NCBI GenBank assembly: GCA_017405115.1 | Contig: JAFRBA010000074.1 | Span: 1 to 21,752, forward strand | Direction of reading: 5' to 3' | Length of the DNA: 21,752 nt | DNA from: Kiritimatiellia bacterium | Lineage (GTDB): Bacteria > Verrucomicrobiota > Kiritimatiellia > RFP12 > UBA1067 | Part shown: positions 6,573 through 14,435 of the stretch, piece after piece | Position numbering within the stretch: position 1 is the first letter of the stretch | Layout of the letters: every line of letters begins with the position of its first letter | The notes under the pieces: model-generated | What the model saw: only the letters and a program-made list of their open reading frames with translations | Databases searched by the model: none | What the model was told of the DNA's origin: nothing | Program-made: the position numbers and the translations under genes

Positions 6573-6602
6573 TTGCTTTTCAGCGCGGCGAAATGGTAGA
6601 AT
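6573..6602 (+). promoter_or_regulatory. Promoter of the exported hydrolase operon
   Basis: TTGCTT (6573-6578), 18-bp spacer, TAGAAT (6597-6602). The predicted start of transcription is about 6609, only a few bases before the ATG at 6612. No ribosome-binding site is present, so the first gene is probably translated from a leaderless mRNA. Confidence 0.6.
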
Positions 6603-6611
6603 TGCGGCGTC

Positions 6612-7802
6612 ATGCGTACCATAGCGATATTCGTCTGTCTGCTCGCCGGCCTCTTGTTCGACGGCAGGGCGGCGCGTCCCCACGCCGCCGCCACATCATT
6701 CCCCGAGCCACGTTCCCCCATCCCCAAGGTCATCTTCGACACCGATATGTACACCGACTTTGACGATGTCGGTGCGCTTGCCTGCCTGCATGCGCTTGCT
6801 GACGCCGGCGAATGCGAGATTCTTGCGACGGTTGCCAACACGCGCGACTGCCTGAGCGTCGCGATGTGCGAAATCATCAATTCATACTATGGCCGCCCCG
6901 GCATCCCCGTAGGCTGCTCCAAGGAAATCGGCAAGTCAGGCGCGGAGCCAGAGCACATGAGGCGCTATGCCGCGACGGTCGAAAAGTATGCAAGATGGGT
7001 GCGGCATAGGAATTCGAACGACGCGCCGGATGCGAACATCGTATACCGCCGCGTCCTCGCCGCGCAGCCCGACAGCAGCGTCGTCGTCTGCTCCGTCGGG
7101 TTCCTCACGAACCTGCGGCGGCTCATCGAGACGAAGCCCGACGACATCTCGCCGCTTGACGGCAGGGCGCTTGTTGCGAAGAAGGTGAAGCTGTGGGTCG
7201 CGATGGCATGCAAGTATCCCGACGGCAAGGAATACAATTCGATGACAGACGCCGAATCCTCGCGCATTGCGATTGAGAACTGGCCGACGCCGGTCGTCTT
7301 CACGGACTTCGAGTACGGAAGGGACTGCTTTGCAGGGCGTGCGCTTGCGGAGTCTGGTAGGTCGGACAGCCCGGTGGCCGATGTGTTTGCCGGCAACATT
7401 CCGACTCGGGAAGAGATACGCAGGGATTCCGCGCTGCAGCTGAGGCGCAGCTACGGCATGGGCGGACGCTCCGCGTGGGACGAGACGGCGGTGCTGATCG
7501 CAGTGCGCGGCACCGAGCCGTATTTCAACGTCGAGCGCGGCACATACCGCATGGTCGGCAACGACGGCGCCAACGAATGGGCGCCCGACGCCGAGAACGG
7601 CCCGCACCTTCGCGTAACCGAGCGCATGCCCAAGGCCGAAGTCGGCCGCGTCATAGACGAGCTGATGATGAGGCAGCCGATGCTGTTTCGGAAGCGTTGC
7701 ACAAAAGCGAGTGGCATTCTGGGAACTCGCGAAGGTGCGAGCCCGTGCACGGCCTTTCAGGATTCTCTCTCAACAAAAGAAGAAAGGTGCAACACCCAAT
7801 GA
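6612..7802 (+). CDS. Exported nucleoside-hydrolase-like protein (IUNH family)
   Basis: A 396-residue protein with an N-terminal signal peptide (hydrophobic core IAIFVCLLAGLLF, cleavage probably near ARPHAAA). The mature part begins with VIFDTDMYTDFDDVGAL (40-56), the calcium- and ribose-binding Asp cluster of inosine/uridine-preferring nucleoside hydrolases, in the DTDxxxDxDD form. A late WDETAVLIAV segment matches the position of the C-terminal metal-binding Asp. Characterised relatives cleave the N-glycosidic bond of ribonucleosides to base and ribose. Export is unlike housekeeping cytoplasmic enzymes and suits scavenging outside the inner membrane. It has its own promoter and operator, and its TGA overlaps the next ATG (ATGA). 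No alternative start is credible. The substrate could instead be another riboside. Confidence 0.85.
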   Translation: MRTIAIFVCLLAGLLFDGRAARPHAAATSFPEPRSPIPKVIFDTDMYTDFDDVGALACLHALADAGECEILATVANTRDCLSVAMCEIINSYYGRPGIPVGCSKEIGKSGAEPEHMRRYAATVEKYARWVRHRNSNDAPDANIVYRRVLAAQPDSSVVVCSVGFLTNLRRLIETKPDDISPLDGRALVAKKVKLWVAMACKYPDGKEYNSMTDAESSRIAIENWPTPVVFTDFEYGRDCFAGRALAESGRSDSPVADVFAGNIPTREEIRRDSALQLRRSYGMGGRSAWDETAVLIAVRGTEPYFNVERGTYRMVGNDGANEWAPDAENGPHLRVTERMPKAEVGRVIDELMMRQPMLFRKRCTKASGILGTREGASPCTAFQDSLSTKEERCNTQ

Positions 7803-8050
7803 ACAAACTACGTTGGAGCATGCTGGCATCGCTTGCGGCGATAATGTCTGTCGGCGGCGTATCGGCCGCCTTGAGCGACTGGGACCAGACGATTCCCTGG
7901 CGCTACGACACGTCGGGACGCGCGGCTTATCATATTGACGATCCGACGCCTGTGTCGGCTGCGCAGGAGAGTTCAATCGACCTCCGGTTGAGGACCATCA
8001 ACCGAGAGTGTCGCGTCGTCCCGCACGGCGCAATCTTAATCATCCTCTAA
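7799..8050 (+). CDS. Small exported protein of unknown function (83 residues)
   Basis: Starts at an ATG overlapping the nucleoside hydrolase stop (ATGA), with AAAGG 11 nt upstream. The N-terminus (KLRWSMLASLAAIMSVGGVSA) is a good signal peptide, leaving about 58 residues. The mature part starts LSDWDQTIPWRYDTSG and ends in a hydrophobic GAILIIL. I do not recognise a domain. It sits directly before two exported SUMF1-domain proteins and is 22 bp from the first, so it probably belongs with them. The short length and abrupt hydrophobic end also allow that it is the remnant of a longer exported protein, but the overlap with the gene before it and the signal peptide favour a real gene. Confidence 0.6.
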   Translation: MNKLRWSMLASLAAIMSVGGVSAALSDWDQTIPWRYDTSGRAAYHIDDPTPVSAAQESSIDLRLRTINRECRVVPHGAILIIL

Positions 8051-8072
8051 ACGAATGAAAGAGAAGAAAAAC

Positions 8073-9455
8073 ATGAAAACACATCGCAGTCTGATGTTGT
8101 TCGCTGTGACTCTCGCGGGGACGACGGCGTTCGCGCTGACGGAAGCCACCGACGTGTCGTTTGTGCAAGATCAGCGAGGAGGTCCCGTCGCCATCACCTA
8201 CTCGCTTAGCGAGGCTGCCATAGTCACGCTTGACGTCCAGACCAATGGCGTTTCCGTCGGTGGAGCCAACCTCAACACGGCGTCTGGCGACCTGAACAAG
8301 ATTGTTGAAGGCGGCAGCCATACCATAACGTGGACGCCTCCCGCAGCGCTGGAGAACGTGGCCTTTCGCTACAAGTCGCTTGGTACGAAGGCTGTGTTGA
8401 CGGCATGGCCTACGAACAATCCGCCGGACTACGTGGTGATCGACCTCGACGGCACCAAGACGCGCAGGTTCTACCCCGACGCCGACAGGATTCCGCTTGG
8501 TGTCACAAACGATGTGTACAAGACGACAAAGCTCGTAATGCGCAGAATCCGTGCATCCGGTATTCGCTGGCGCATGGGGTCGCCAATAAGCGAGAACGGC
8601 CGGACGGCGTTTCAGACGACATATTGGACATCCGCGACCGGGACGAAAGTGATTACCGGACAAGTTCTTGAAGTGCCGCACTACGTGACGCTTACCAACG
8701 ACTACTACATAGGAGTCTATGAACTCACCCAAGATCAGCTGAAGGCGGCAATTGGTGATGCCTATACCACCTATACCTCCGGCAAGCTTCCCGTTTTGGG
8801 AGACAAAAACAATTCCACCGACGTCATGGCCTATGAGCAGGTCCGTGGTCACGGGAACAACTGGTATTGCGTATGGCCTACGCAGGGGCATGATGTGTAC
8901 AACGTAAAGCGCATTGTCAGCCTCCGTACATTGACGGGAGTGCCACTCCTTGACCTTCCGACGGAGGCACAGTGGGAGTTCGCCTGTCGTGCGGGGACGA
9001 CCACGGCGTTCTACGGGAACCTTGAATCTTTCGCCGCAGACGAAGCGACTGTCTCGAATCGCCTGGACAGACTGGCGTGGTATGGTGGCAACTCCGGCGG
9101 CACGGCTCATGAGGTCGGGCTGAAGGAGCCGAACGGTTTCGGCCTCTACGACATGCTTGGAAACGCATGGGAAGTGTGCCTTGACGGATGTGCCAATCCA
9201 GAGACTGAACAGTCAAATGGTTCTGATCAGGTTGAACCGGTCGGTCTAAGGGACGGAGTCAAAGCACAAAGCTCCGTATATCCCATTTATCACGTCAGAA
9301 GAGGCGGTGCTGCCGATTCCGACTGGACGGCTGCTCGCTGTGCGACACGTGCGCTTACGACATACGATGGGAACGGCTGCGAATACCTCTATGGGTATCG
9401 CCTGGTGGCGCCGGTGAATCTTGACGAAACAAACACAATGTGGGGGGTGCAGTAA
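8073..9455 (+). CDS. Exported Ig-like/SUMF1-domain protein, copy 1
   Basis: A 460-residue protein: signal peptide (1-21), an Ig/FlgD-like beta domain at about 26-115 (GGPVAITYSLSEAAIVTLDVQTNGV) and a SUMF1/formylglycine-generating-enzyme fold from about 166 (WRMGSPISENG, EVPHYVTLTNDYYIGVYELTQ, LPTEAQWEFACRAG, GFGLYDMLGNAWEV, RRGGA, YGYRLV). Active formylglycine-generating enzymes carry a Cys pair after the RGGS motif; this protein has RRGGAADSDWTAARC, without that arrangement. It is therefore more likely a binding or scaffold protein than an oxidase. The ATG at 8073 has a purine-rich GAGAAG upstream; an ATG at 8055 would add six charged residues. It is followed after 1 bp by a paralogue of the same layout. 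No sulfatase is present in the window. Confidence 0.87.
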   Translation: MKTHRSLMLFAVTLAGTTAFALTEATDVSFVQDQRGGPVAITYSLSEAAIVTLDVQTNGVSVGGANLNTASGDLNKIVEGGSHTITWTPPAALENVAFRYKSLGTKAVLTAWPTNNPPDYVVIDLDGTKTRRFYPDADRIPLGVTNDVYKTTKLVMRRIRASGIRWRMGSPISENGRTAFQTTYWTSATGTKVITGQVLEVPHYVTLTNDYYIGVYELTQDQLKAAIGDAYTTYTSGKLPVLGDKNNSTDVMAYEQVRGHGNNWYCVWPTQGHDVYNVKRIVSLRTLTGVPLLDLPTEAQWEFACRAGTTTAFYGNLESFAADEATVSNRLDRLAWYGGNSGGTAHEVGLKEPNGFGLYDMLGNAWEVCLDGCANPETEQSNGSDQVEPVGLRDGVKAQSSVYPIYHVRRGGAADSDWTAARCATRALTTYDGNGCEYLYGYRLVAPVNLDETNTMWGVQ

Positions 9456-9456
9456 A

Positions 9457-10764
9457 ATGAAGAAATTGCTTTTTGTTGCCGCGCTTGCGGCGGGTTCCGC
9501 GATGGCTGAGCCCAGTGTGTCATCGGTGGCGATGAGCCAGTCTGCGGCGGGCGGTCCCGTCGTCGTCTCGTACACGCTCTCAGATGGTCCGGCGGTAATC
9601 ACGTTCGACGTGCAGACGAATGGGGTGTCGATAGGCGGCGAACATCTTGTGCGCACACTAGGCGACGTGAACAAGCTGGTGAGCGGCACGTCGTGTTCGT
9701 TCCGTTTCTGGCCGAGCGAGGCGTGGCAGAGGTCGTTCTCCGATCCAGCCGGGCTGAACGCCCGAGCCGTGGTGACGGCGTGGGCGACAAACGCGCCGCC
9801 TCCCTATATGGCGGTGAGCCTTTCGGTCGCCTCGAGTCAACCGGCATTCTATCCCTGTGCCGGACAGGTGCCGGGCGGCGTCGCTGCGTCCGTCTACAAG
9901 ACGGATACGCTTCTGATGCGTCGCATCCCGGCGGCAGGCGTACAGTGGCGCATGGGGTCGCCCTCAAGCGAAAAGGGCCGCACCTACAACGAGTATGGAC
10001 CCGAACGCGAGGTGCCGCACTATGTTACGCTCACAAACGACTACTATATCGGCGTGTACGAGCTGACTCAGGCACAGTACCACCGATTCGCGTATGACGC
10101 TTCGTACCCCAACCCAAGCAGCTTCAGGGATTTGGACGATTCTGCCATGCGCCCATTGGAGAACCTTTCGTACGCGCAGATGCGCGGCTCCTTCTCCGGT
10201 GCGTCAATATGGCCAAACGACGGACATGCGGTCGCGAGCTACTGCCCGATCTACAAACTCCGCACCCGCACAGGTGGCATCATGTTCGATTTGCCGACGG
10301 ACGCGCAGTGGGAATTCGCCTGCCGCGCTGGTTCCGGGGCAGCTCTCCATACCGGAGAAGAACTTGGGGCGTACGAAATGCAATGGGCAAACTACGACGG
10401 CTATAGCGACAATCTCGACAAAATCGGCTGGTACAACAAAAACTCCGGGAACGAGACGCATGAGGTGGGTTTGAAGGAGCCAAACTCATTTGGGCTTTAC
10501 GACATGTCCGGGAACGTCGGTGAATTCTGCCTTGATGCATGGAGGACCGCCAATAGTTCAGATGGTTGGCCATACGCGCTTGAGACGGTGGAGCCGATCG
10601 GCCCTGCCACTGCCAATTATAACTCGACTCGTGTATGTCGCGGCGGTAGCTACGCTTTCGTCTGCCAGTATTCACGTAGTGCGTGGCGAATCAGTTCGGA
10701 ATTCAACACGCCAGACACGCGTGTCGGATTCCGCCTCGTATGCCCGGCCATCGCGATTCGATAA
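9457..10764 (+). CDS. Exported Ig-like/SUMF1-domain protein, copy 2
   Basis: A 435-residue paralogue of the preceding gene. It has a clear signal peptide (MKKLLFVAALAAGSAMA), the Ig-like segment (GGPVVVSYTLSDGPAVITFDVQ, roughly 20-110) and the SUMF1 fold (WRMGSPSSEKG, EVPHYVTLTNDYYIGVYELTQ, LPTDAQWEFACRAG, GLYDMSGNVGEF, CRGGSYAF, RVGFRLV). After RGGS there is one Cys (FVCQYSRSAWR), but the second catalytic-type Cys is Ser, so oxidase activity is doubtful. A GGGGGG tract lies about 9 nt before the ATG. The two copies share long identical motifs and surely arose by tandem duplication; the segments between motifs have diverged, possibly toward different ligands. The next gene is 29 bp downstream. 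Confidence 0.88.
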   Translation: MKKLLFVAALAAGSAMAEPSVSSVAMSQSAAGGPVVVSYTLSDGPAVITFDVQTNGVSIGGEHLVRTLGDVNKLVSGTSCSFRFWPSEAWQRSFSDPAGLNARAVVTAWATNAPPPYMAVSLSVASSQPAFYPCAGQVPGGVAASVYKTDTLLMRRIPAAGVQWRMGSPSSEKGRTYNEYGPEREVPHYVTLTNDYYIGVYELTQAQYHRFAYDASYPNPSSFRDLDDSAMRPLENLSYAQMRGSFSGASIWPNDGHAVASYCPIYKLRTRTGGIMFDLPTDAQWEFACRAGSGAALHTGEELGAYEMQWANYDGYSDNLDKIGWYNKNSGNETHEVGLKEPNSFGLYDMSGNVGEFCLDAWRTANSSDGWPYALETVEPIGPATANYNSTRVCRGGSYAFVCQYSRSAWRISSEFNTPDTRVGFRLVCPAIAIR

Positions 10765-10793
10765 CCAGTGCTTCTGATTGGGTCGGCTGCCTT

Positions 10794-12332
10794 ATGGGCT
10801 CGCATGTTGTGATAGATGCACGTGTGAAGTGTGGAGCGTGCGCGAAGATCGTGGTAGCGTTGTTGACAACGGCGCTTCTTGCCGAAGCGTCGTTGGCGTT
10901 CGAAGTGACTTGGAACGGAGTTCCGCTTTCCGTGCATCCGGCAAGAGTGTCGGCGGTTCCTATGAATCAGGTCTGGACGGGCTATCAGAGACCCGTCGAG
11001 CAGACGGCGGCGGCGTCATTCGTGTCGTTTGACATGAGCAGCCCGGGCGACCTGGCCATTGCTCCCGACGATGCCGAGCGCAAGGGGGATCCTGTCATTC
11101 TGCCCCTCTCATATGCTCCGCAGATTCGTCGCGAGGGCGGGACGTATGTGCTGCGCGTTGAAGAACCTCGCCAATTCGTCATTTTCTTCGGGAAGGGGGC
11201 TCCGCCGCTGCACGTGTTTGCGAACAGTACGTTCGATGCGCCTCGCGGTGGCGACGAGATTGTGTTTGGACCTGGGGAGCATCACGTTGGCGCACTCTTC
11301 CTGAAGAGCGGACAGACGATCCGCATCGAGGAAGGCGCGGTCGTGTATGGCGCCATATTCGTGGCACACGCCAGAGACGTGAAAATAGCAGGCCGCGGAA
11401 TCGTGGATGGTTCCTATCTTGATCGTGCCGATAGCAACAGTACTGTATACAAGAGGGCTGTTGCCGCCGGACTCGTCGACGGTCCTTACGGGGCGGCGAT
11501 GGCGGTGACGACCTTTTCGTGCGCATGGGCGACAAACGTGCTGGTCGAGGGCGTCACGTTCCGCAATCCGCCGCGCTGGACCATGATCGTGCGGGCGCAC
11601 TCAAAGGATGTCACAATCGACAACGTAAAGATCATCGGATGCTGGCGATACAATTCTGACGGCATAAACGTCTGCTCGTCCGAGGATGTCTCGATTCGCA
11701 ACTCGTTCATCAGGGCATTTGACGACTGCATAGTGGCGCGAGGAGCCTATCTTGACGGCGACGAGGGGCCGACTCGCAATATTCTCGTCGAAAACTGCGT
11801 GCTGTGGTGCGACTGGGGCAAGAACTGCGAGGTCTGGGCAGGCGACAAGCCCTGCCTGATCGAAAACGTCAAGTTCAGGGGGATTGTCTGTGCACAGGTG
11901 GGCACGACCATAGCCTGCGACGTCACGACCTGGTACGGCTCTTCCGACACGCGAATCAGGAACGTTGTGTTTGAAGACATTGAACTTGATTTTGCCTACC
12001 CGCGCATGTCGGAACACTATCAGCGTTCGCCGACGGACGTGAAGTATCGTGGCGGCGAAATGCGTTCATGCAGCGCGTTCGTCGTCAACAGCGAGAAGTT
12101 CGGCAGGAACCTCGGCAACCAGAAGTTCTCTCCGACGGAAGACCTGAGCGGATTTCATGCCCGGTACGAGGACATCGCGTTCAGGCGGATGCGGATCCTC
12201 GGCGACGCGCCGCCGGACATCAAGGGCCGCATAGATGCCAGTCCGGCGTCGCTCACGATAGACGGCGTGACATTGGACGACATGCCGAAGGAGATGAAGG
12301 TAGAGGTTCTTGGCGATGCGGTTGTCAGGTGA
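10794..12332 (+). CDS. Exported right-handed beta-helix glycosidase (GH28/GH49-like)
   Basis: About 512 residues: an N-terminal export segment (hydrophobic core IVVALLTTALLAEASLA), a beta-sandwich region at about 38-150 and a right-handed beta-helix from about 165. Repeated helix rungs are visible (KDVTIDNVKIIG, EDVSIRNSFIRA, RNILVENCVLW). Catalytic-type carboxylates occur as NSDGIN (287-292) and FDDC (Asp310, Asp311), as in GH28 polygalacturonases. The GH28 GHG and RIK motifs are not visible, and the N-terminal sandwich recalls GH49 dextranase-type enzymes, so pectin specificity should not be assumed. The ATG at 10794 gives a rather long leader before the hydrophobic core; a GTG around 10822 is an alternative. 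The 3' end overlaps the next gene by 17 bp. Confidence 0.75.
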   Translation: MGSHVVIDARVKCGACAKIVVALLTTALLAEASLAFEVTWNGVPLSVHPARVSAVPMNQVWTGYQRPVEQTAAASFVSFDMSSPGDLAIAPDDAERKGDPVILPLSYAPQIRREGGTYVLRVEEPRQFVIFFGKGAPPLHVFANSTFDAPRGGDEIVFGPGEHHVGALFLKSGQTIRIEEGAVVYGAIFVAHARDVKIAGRGIVDGSYLDRADSNSTVYKRAVAAGLVDGPYGAAMAVTTFSCAWATNVLVEGVTFRNPPRWTMIVRAHSKDVTIDNVKIIGCWRYNSDGINVCSSEDVSIRNSFIRAFDDCIVARGAYLDGDEGPTRNILVENCVLWCDWGKNCEVWAGDKPCLIENVKFRGIVCAQVGTTIACDVTTWYGSSDTRIRNVVFEDIELDFAYPRMSEHYQRSPTDVKYRGGEMRSCSAFVVNSEKFGRNLGNQKFSPTEDLSGFHARYEDIAFRRMRILGDAPPDIKGRIDASPASLTIDGVTLDDMPKEMKVEVLGDAVVR

Positions 12333-14016
12333 AATCATCGGCGCGTGCTGCATGGCGGCGTTTTCCGCCGCATTTGCCGCGTCGCCAGCGGCGCGAGTAG
12401 ATGCGGATGGTGTCCTGCGGTGGGACAACGGACGAGAGGTGTCCGCATGGGGCGTAAACTACTATCCTCCGTTCTCGTTGGACTATCACGCGATACAGGA
12501 TCTTTGCCTCGATCACAAGGCAGTCATCCGCGAGGACGTGGAGCACTTCCGCCTCATGGGCGTAGATTGTCTGCGGCTACATTGCTTCGATCGGCAGATT
12601 TCGACTCGCGACGGGCATCTTGTCGACAACGAGAGTCTTGAACTGCTCGACTATCTGATTGCTTGTTGTTCCTCCAACGGGATATGCACCGTTCTTACGC
12701 CCATCGCCTGGTGGGGCGGCATCCGGGTCTGCGACGGATTCTCCAAGCACCACTCCATGGTGGAACTTGTCAGCGACAGGTCTCTCTGGCCGATACAGGA
12801 GCGCTACCTGCGCGAATTCGTGGCACACCGCAATCGCTATACGGGGCGTACATACGGCGACGACCCTGCCGTGCTGTTCTTCGAGTGCATCAACGAGCCG
12901 CTGTACGGCAAGGACATGACGGATGCCGACGTCACCGAGTATGCGGACACTCTTGCCGCCGCCATCCGCACCGGCACTTCAAAGCCGGTGTTCTACAACG
13001 CCTGGCACGGCAGGAACCGTGCCGTTGGCGCGTCATCCGTCGACGGGGTGACGTTCTGCTGCTATCCGACCGGACTGGTGGCCGGACGCGAGCTGCCTGG
13101 GCCGCACCTTGCGACGGTGCTCGAGTCGAAACTTCGGGACTGCCCCGACGAGCACGTGGCGTACAAGGCAAAGGCCGTCTATGAGTTTGATGCCGCCGAC
13201 ACGGAAGGGGCGTACCTATATCCGGCGTTTGCGCGGTTGTTCCGCCATGAAGGTGCGCAGATGGCGGCGATGTTCCAGTATGATCCCGCTGCGCTCGCCG
13301 ACCGCAACAGGAATTGGCAGACGCACCACCTGAATCTCGTCTATACGCCGCGCAAGGCCATATCGTTCATGATCGGCGGCGAGGCGTTCCGCCGTTTGCC
13401 GCGCGGGTGTCCGTTTACGCAGGCGTCCGAGATGATGGCGTTCACGCCGTTCATGGTGGATGCCGCGCGCGATCTTTCGGAGATGGTGACCGAGACGGAC
13501 TACCTCTATTCGTGCGATCCGGCAACGCCGCCGCCTGCGCCGGAACGGCTGCGTCGTGTTGTCGGCACGGGAAGGTCGTCCGTGGTGGAATCATCTGGCA
13601 CGGGAGCATATTTTCTCATTCGCAAACGGGTTGGCGTGTGGAGCCTTCACCTATTCCCGAGCGTGTTTCCGGTGGCTGACTCATTCACGGGCACAGACGA
13701 GCCGAAAGTCGCCAAAAGCGCTGCGGCGGTCGAGTTGACGGTGAATCTGCCGGATCTTGGCAAAAGGTTTGTCGTTCGCGACATGAATCGCCATCGCCGG
13801 ATTGTCGCCAGATCATTGGACGGGCGTATGAAACTCTTCCCTGGGCGCTACGTTCTACTGCGAAGTGACGTGGCGAACGACAAACCTGAGGACACGGAAC
13901 TTCTGGACGTCGACGACGCGCTCTCGCATCCGCCGCTCAAGTCAAAAGGATTGGTGTCGTATCGGCGTGGAACTGACGACCGAGGCGAGCCGTCGCTTGT
14001 GTTCTGGATAGAATAA
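12316..14016 (+). CDS. Exported GH5-like (clan GH-A) glycosidase, ended by in-frame TAA
   Basis: A 566-residue exported TIM-barrel glycoside hydrolase. The signal peptide (MRLSGEIIGACCMAAFSAAFA) precedes WGVNYYPP at the barrel start. FFECINEP supplies the probable acid/base Glu194, and AVYEFDAADTEG the probable nucleophile Glu290. Residues beyond about 400 form one or more beta domains. The ATG at 12316 has AGAGG 9 nt upstream and lies inside the preceding gene. The TAA at 14014-14016 falls within a C-terminal beta-sandwich whose remaining strands continue in the same frame to 14412. The catalytic domain is intact, so a shortened enzyme may still work. The family could also be another clan GH-A member; the substrate is not readable from sequence. 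Confidence 0.8.
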   Translation: MRLSGEIIGACCMAAFSAAFAASPAARVDADGVLRWDNGREVSAWGVNYYPPFSLDYHAIQDLCLDHKAVIREDVEHFRLMGVDCLRLHCFDRQISTRDGHLVDNESLELLDYLIACCSSNGICTVLTPIAWWGGIRVCDGFSKHHSMVELVSDRSLWPIQERYLREFVAHRNRYTGRTYGDDPAVLFFECINEPLYGKDMTDADVTEYADTLAAAIRTGTSKPVFYNAWHGRNRAVGASSVDGVTFCCYPTGLVAGRELPGPHLATVLESKLRDCPDEHVAYKAKAVYEFDAADTEGAYLYPAFARLFRHEGAQMAAMFQYDPAALADRNRNWQTHHLNLVYTPRKAISFMIGGEAFRRLPRGCPFTQASEMMAFTPFMVDAARDLSEMVTETDYLYSCDPATPPPAPERLRRVVGTGRSSVVESSGTGAYFLIRKRVGVWSLHLFPSVFPVADSFTGTDEPKVAKSAAAVELTVNLPDLGKRFVVRDMNRHRRIVARSLDGRMKLFPGRYVLLRSDVANDKPEDTELLDVDDALSHPPLKSKGLVSYRRGTDDRGEPSLVFWIE

Positions 14017-14412
14017 GGGGGCTTGACCGACAAATCTCCGTCACGGCATGTCGGTTTCTACAGGGAGTCACTTCCTCTTTCCAGATACTTTCCGGGATTG
14101 GGGCTCGGACGTGCCGTGCGCATCCGCGCCCGGGCGGCGGACGCAAAGACGAGGAAGATGGAAGTCCTGCTTGTCACTTCTGGCAGGTATACGTGGGCCG
14201 CGAACGCAGACTTGACGGATGAGTGGCGCGAGATTGAGATTCCGATATCCGCTTTCAGGTATTTTTCGACATGGGAACCGCTGCCGAAAGGCACGGCGCT
14301 TGATCTCGGACGCATTTGGGCCGTGCGGTTCGGCATCGGCCGCTGGCTACTGGGCAAGGATGTCACCGGCGAGCGAGGCATAGAGGTATCGTCCGTGCGC
14401 CCGGTGTTCTGA
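14017..14412 (+). pseudogene. In-frame continuation of the GH5-like gene after the stop (beta-sandwich domain)
   Basis: The frame stays open for 131 codons directly after the TAA, encoding GGLTDKSPSRHVGFYRE and then DLTDEWREIEIPISAF, LDLGRIWAVRFGIG and GIEVSSVRP, a pattern typical of C-terminal carbohydrate-binding-like beta-sandwich domains of glycosidases. Separate initiation is unlikely: the only early start codon is a TTG at 14023 one base from a G-rich tract, and there is no signal peptide although all neighbours are exported. It is probably the severed end of the upstream gene, through a nonsense mutation, a sequencing error or stop readthrough. Confidence 0.65.
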
Positions 14413-14435
14413 AGGACATGAAACGGAGCAGGCAA

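Noticed and set aside
8073..10764. Formylglycine-generating enzymes acting on sulfatases
   Set aside because: The two-Cys active-site arrangement is missing in both proteins and there is no sulfatase gene in the window.
14023..14412. Independent gene starting at TTG 14023
   Set aside because: It is in the same frame as the preceding gene right after its stop, has no usable ribosome-binding spacing and no signal peptide, and continues the preceding domain.
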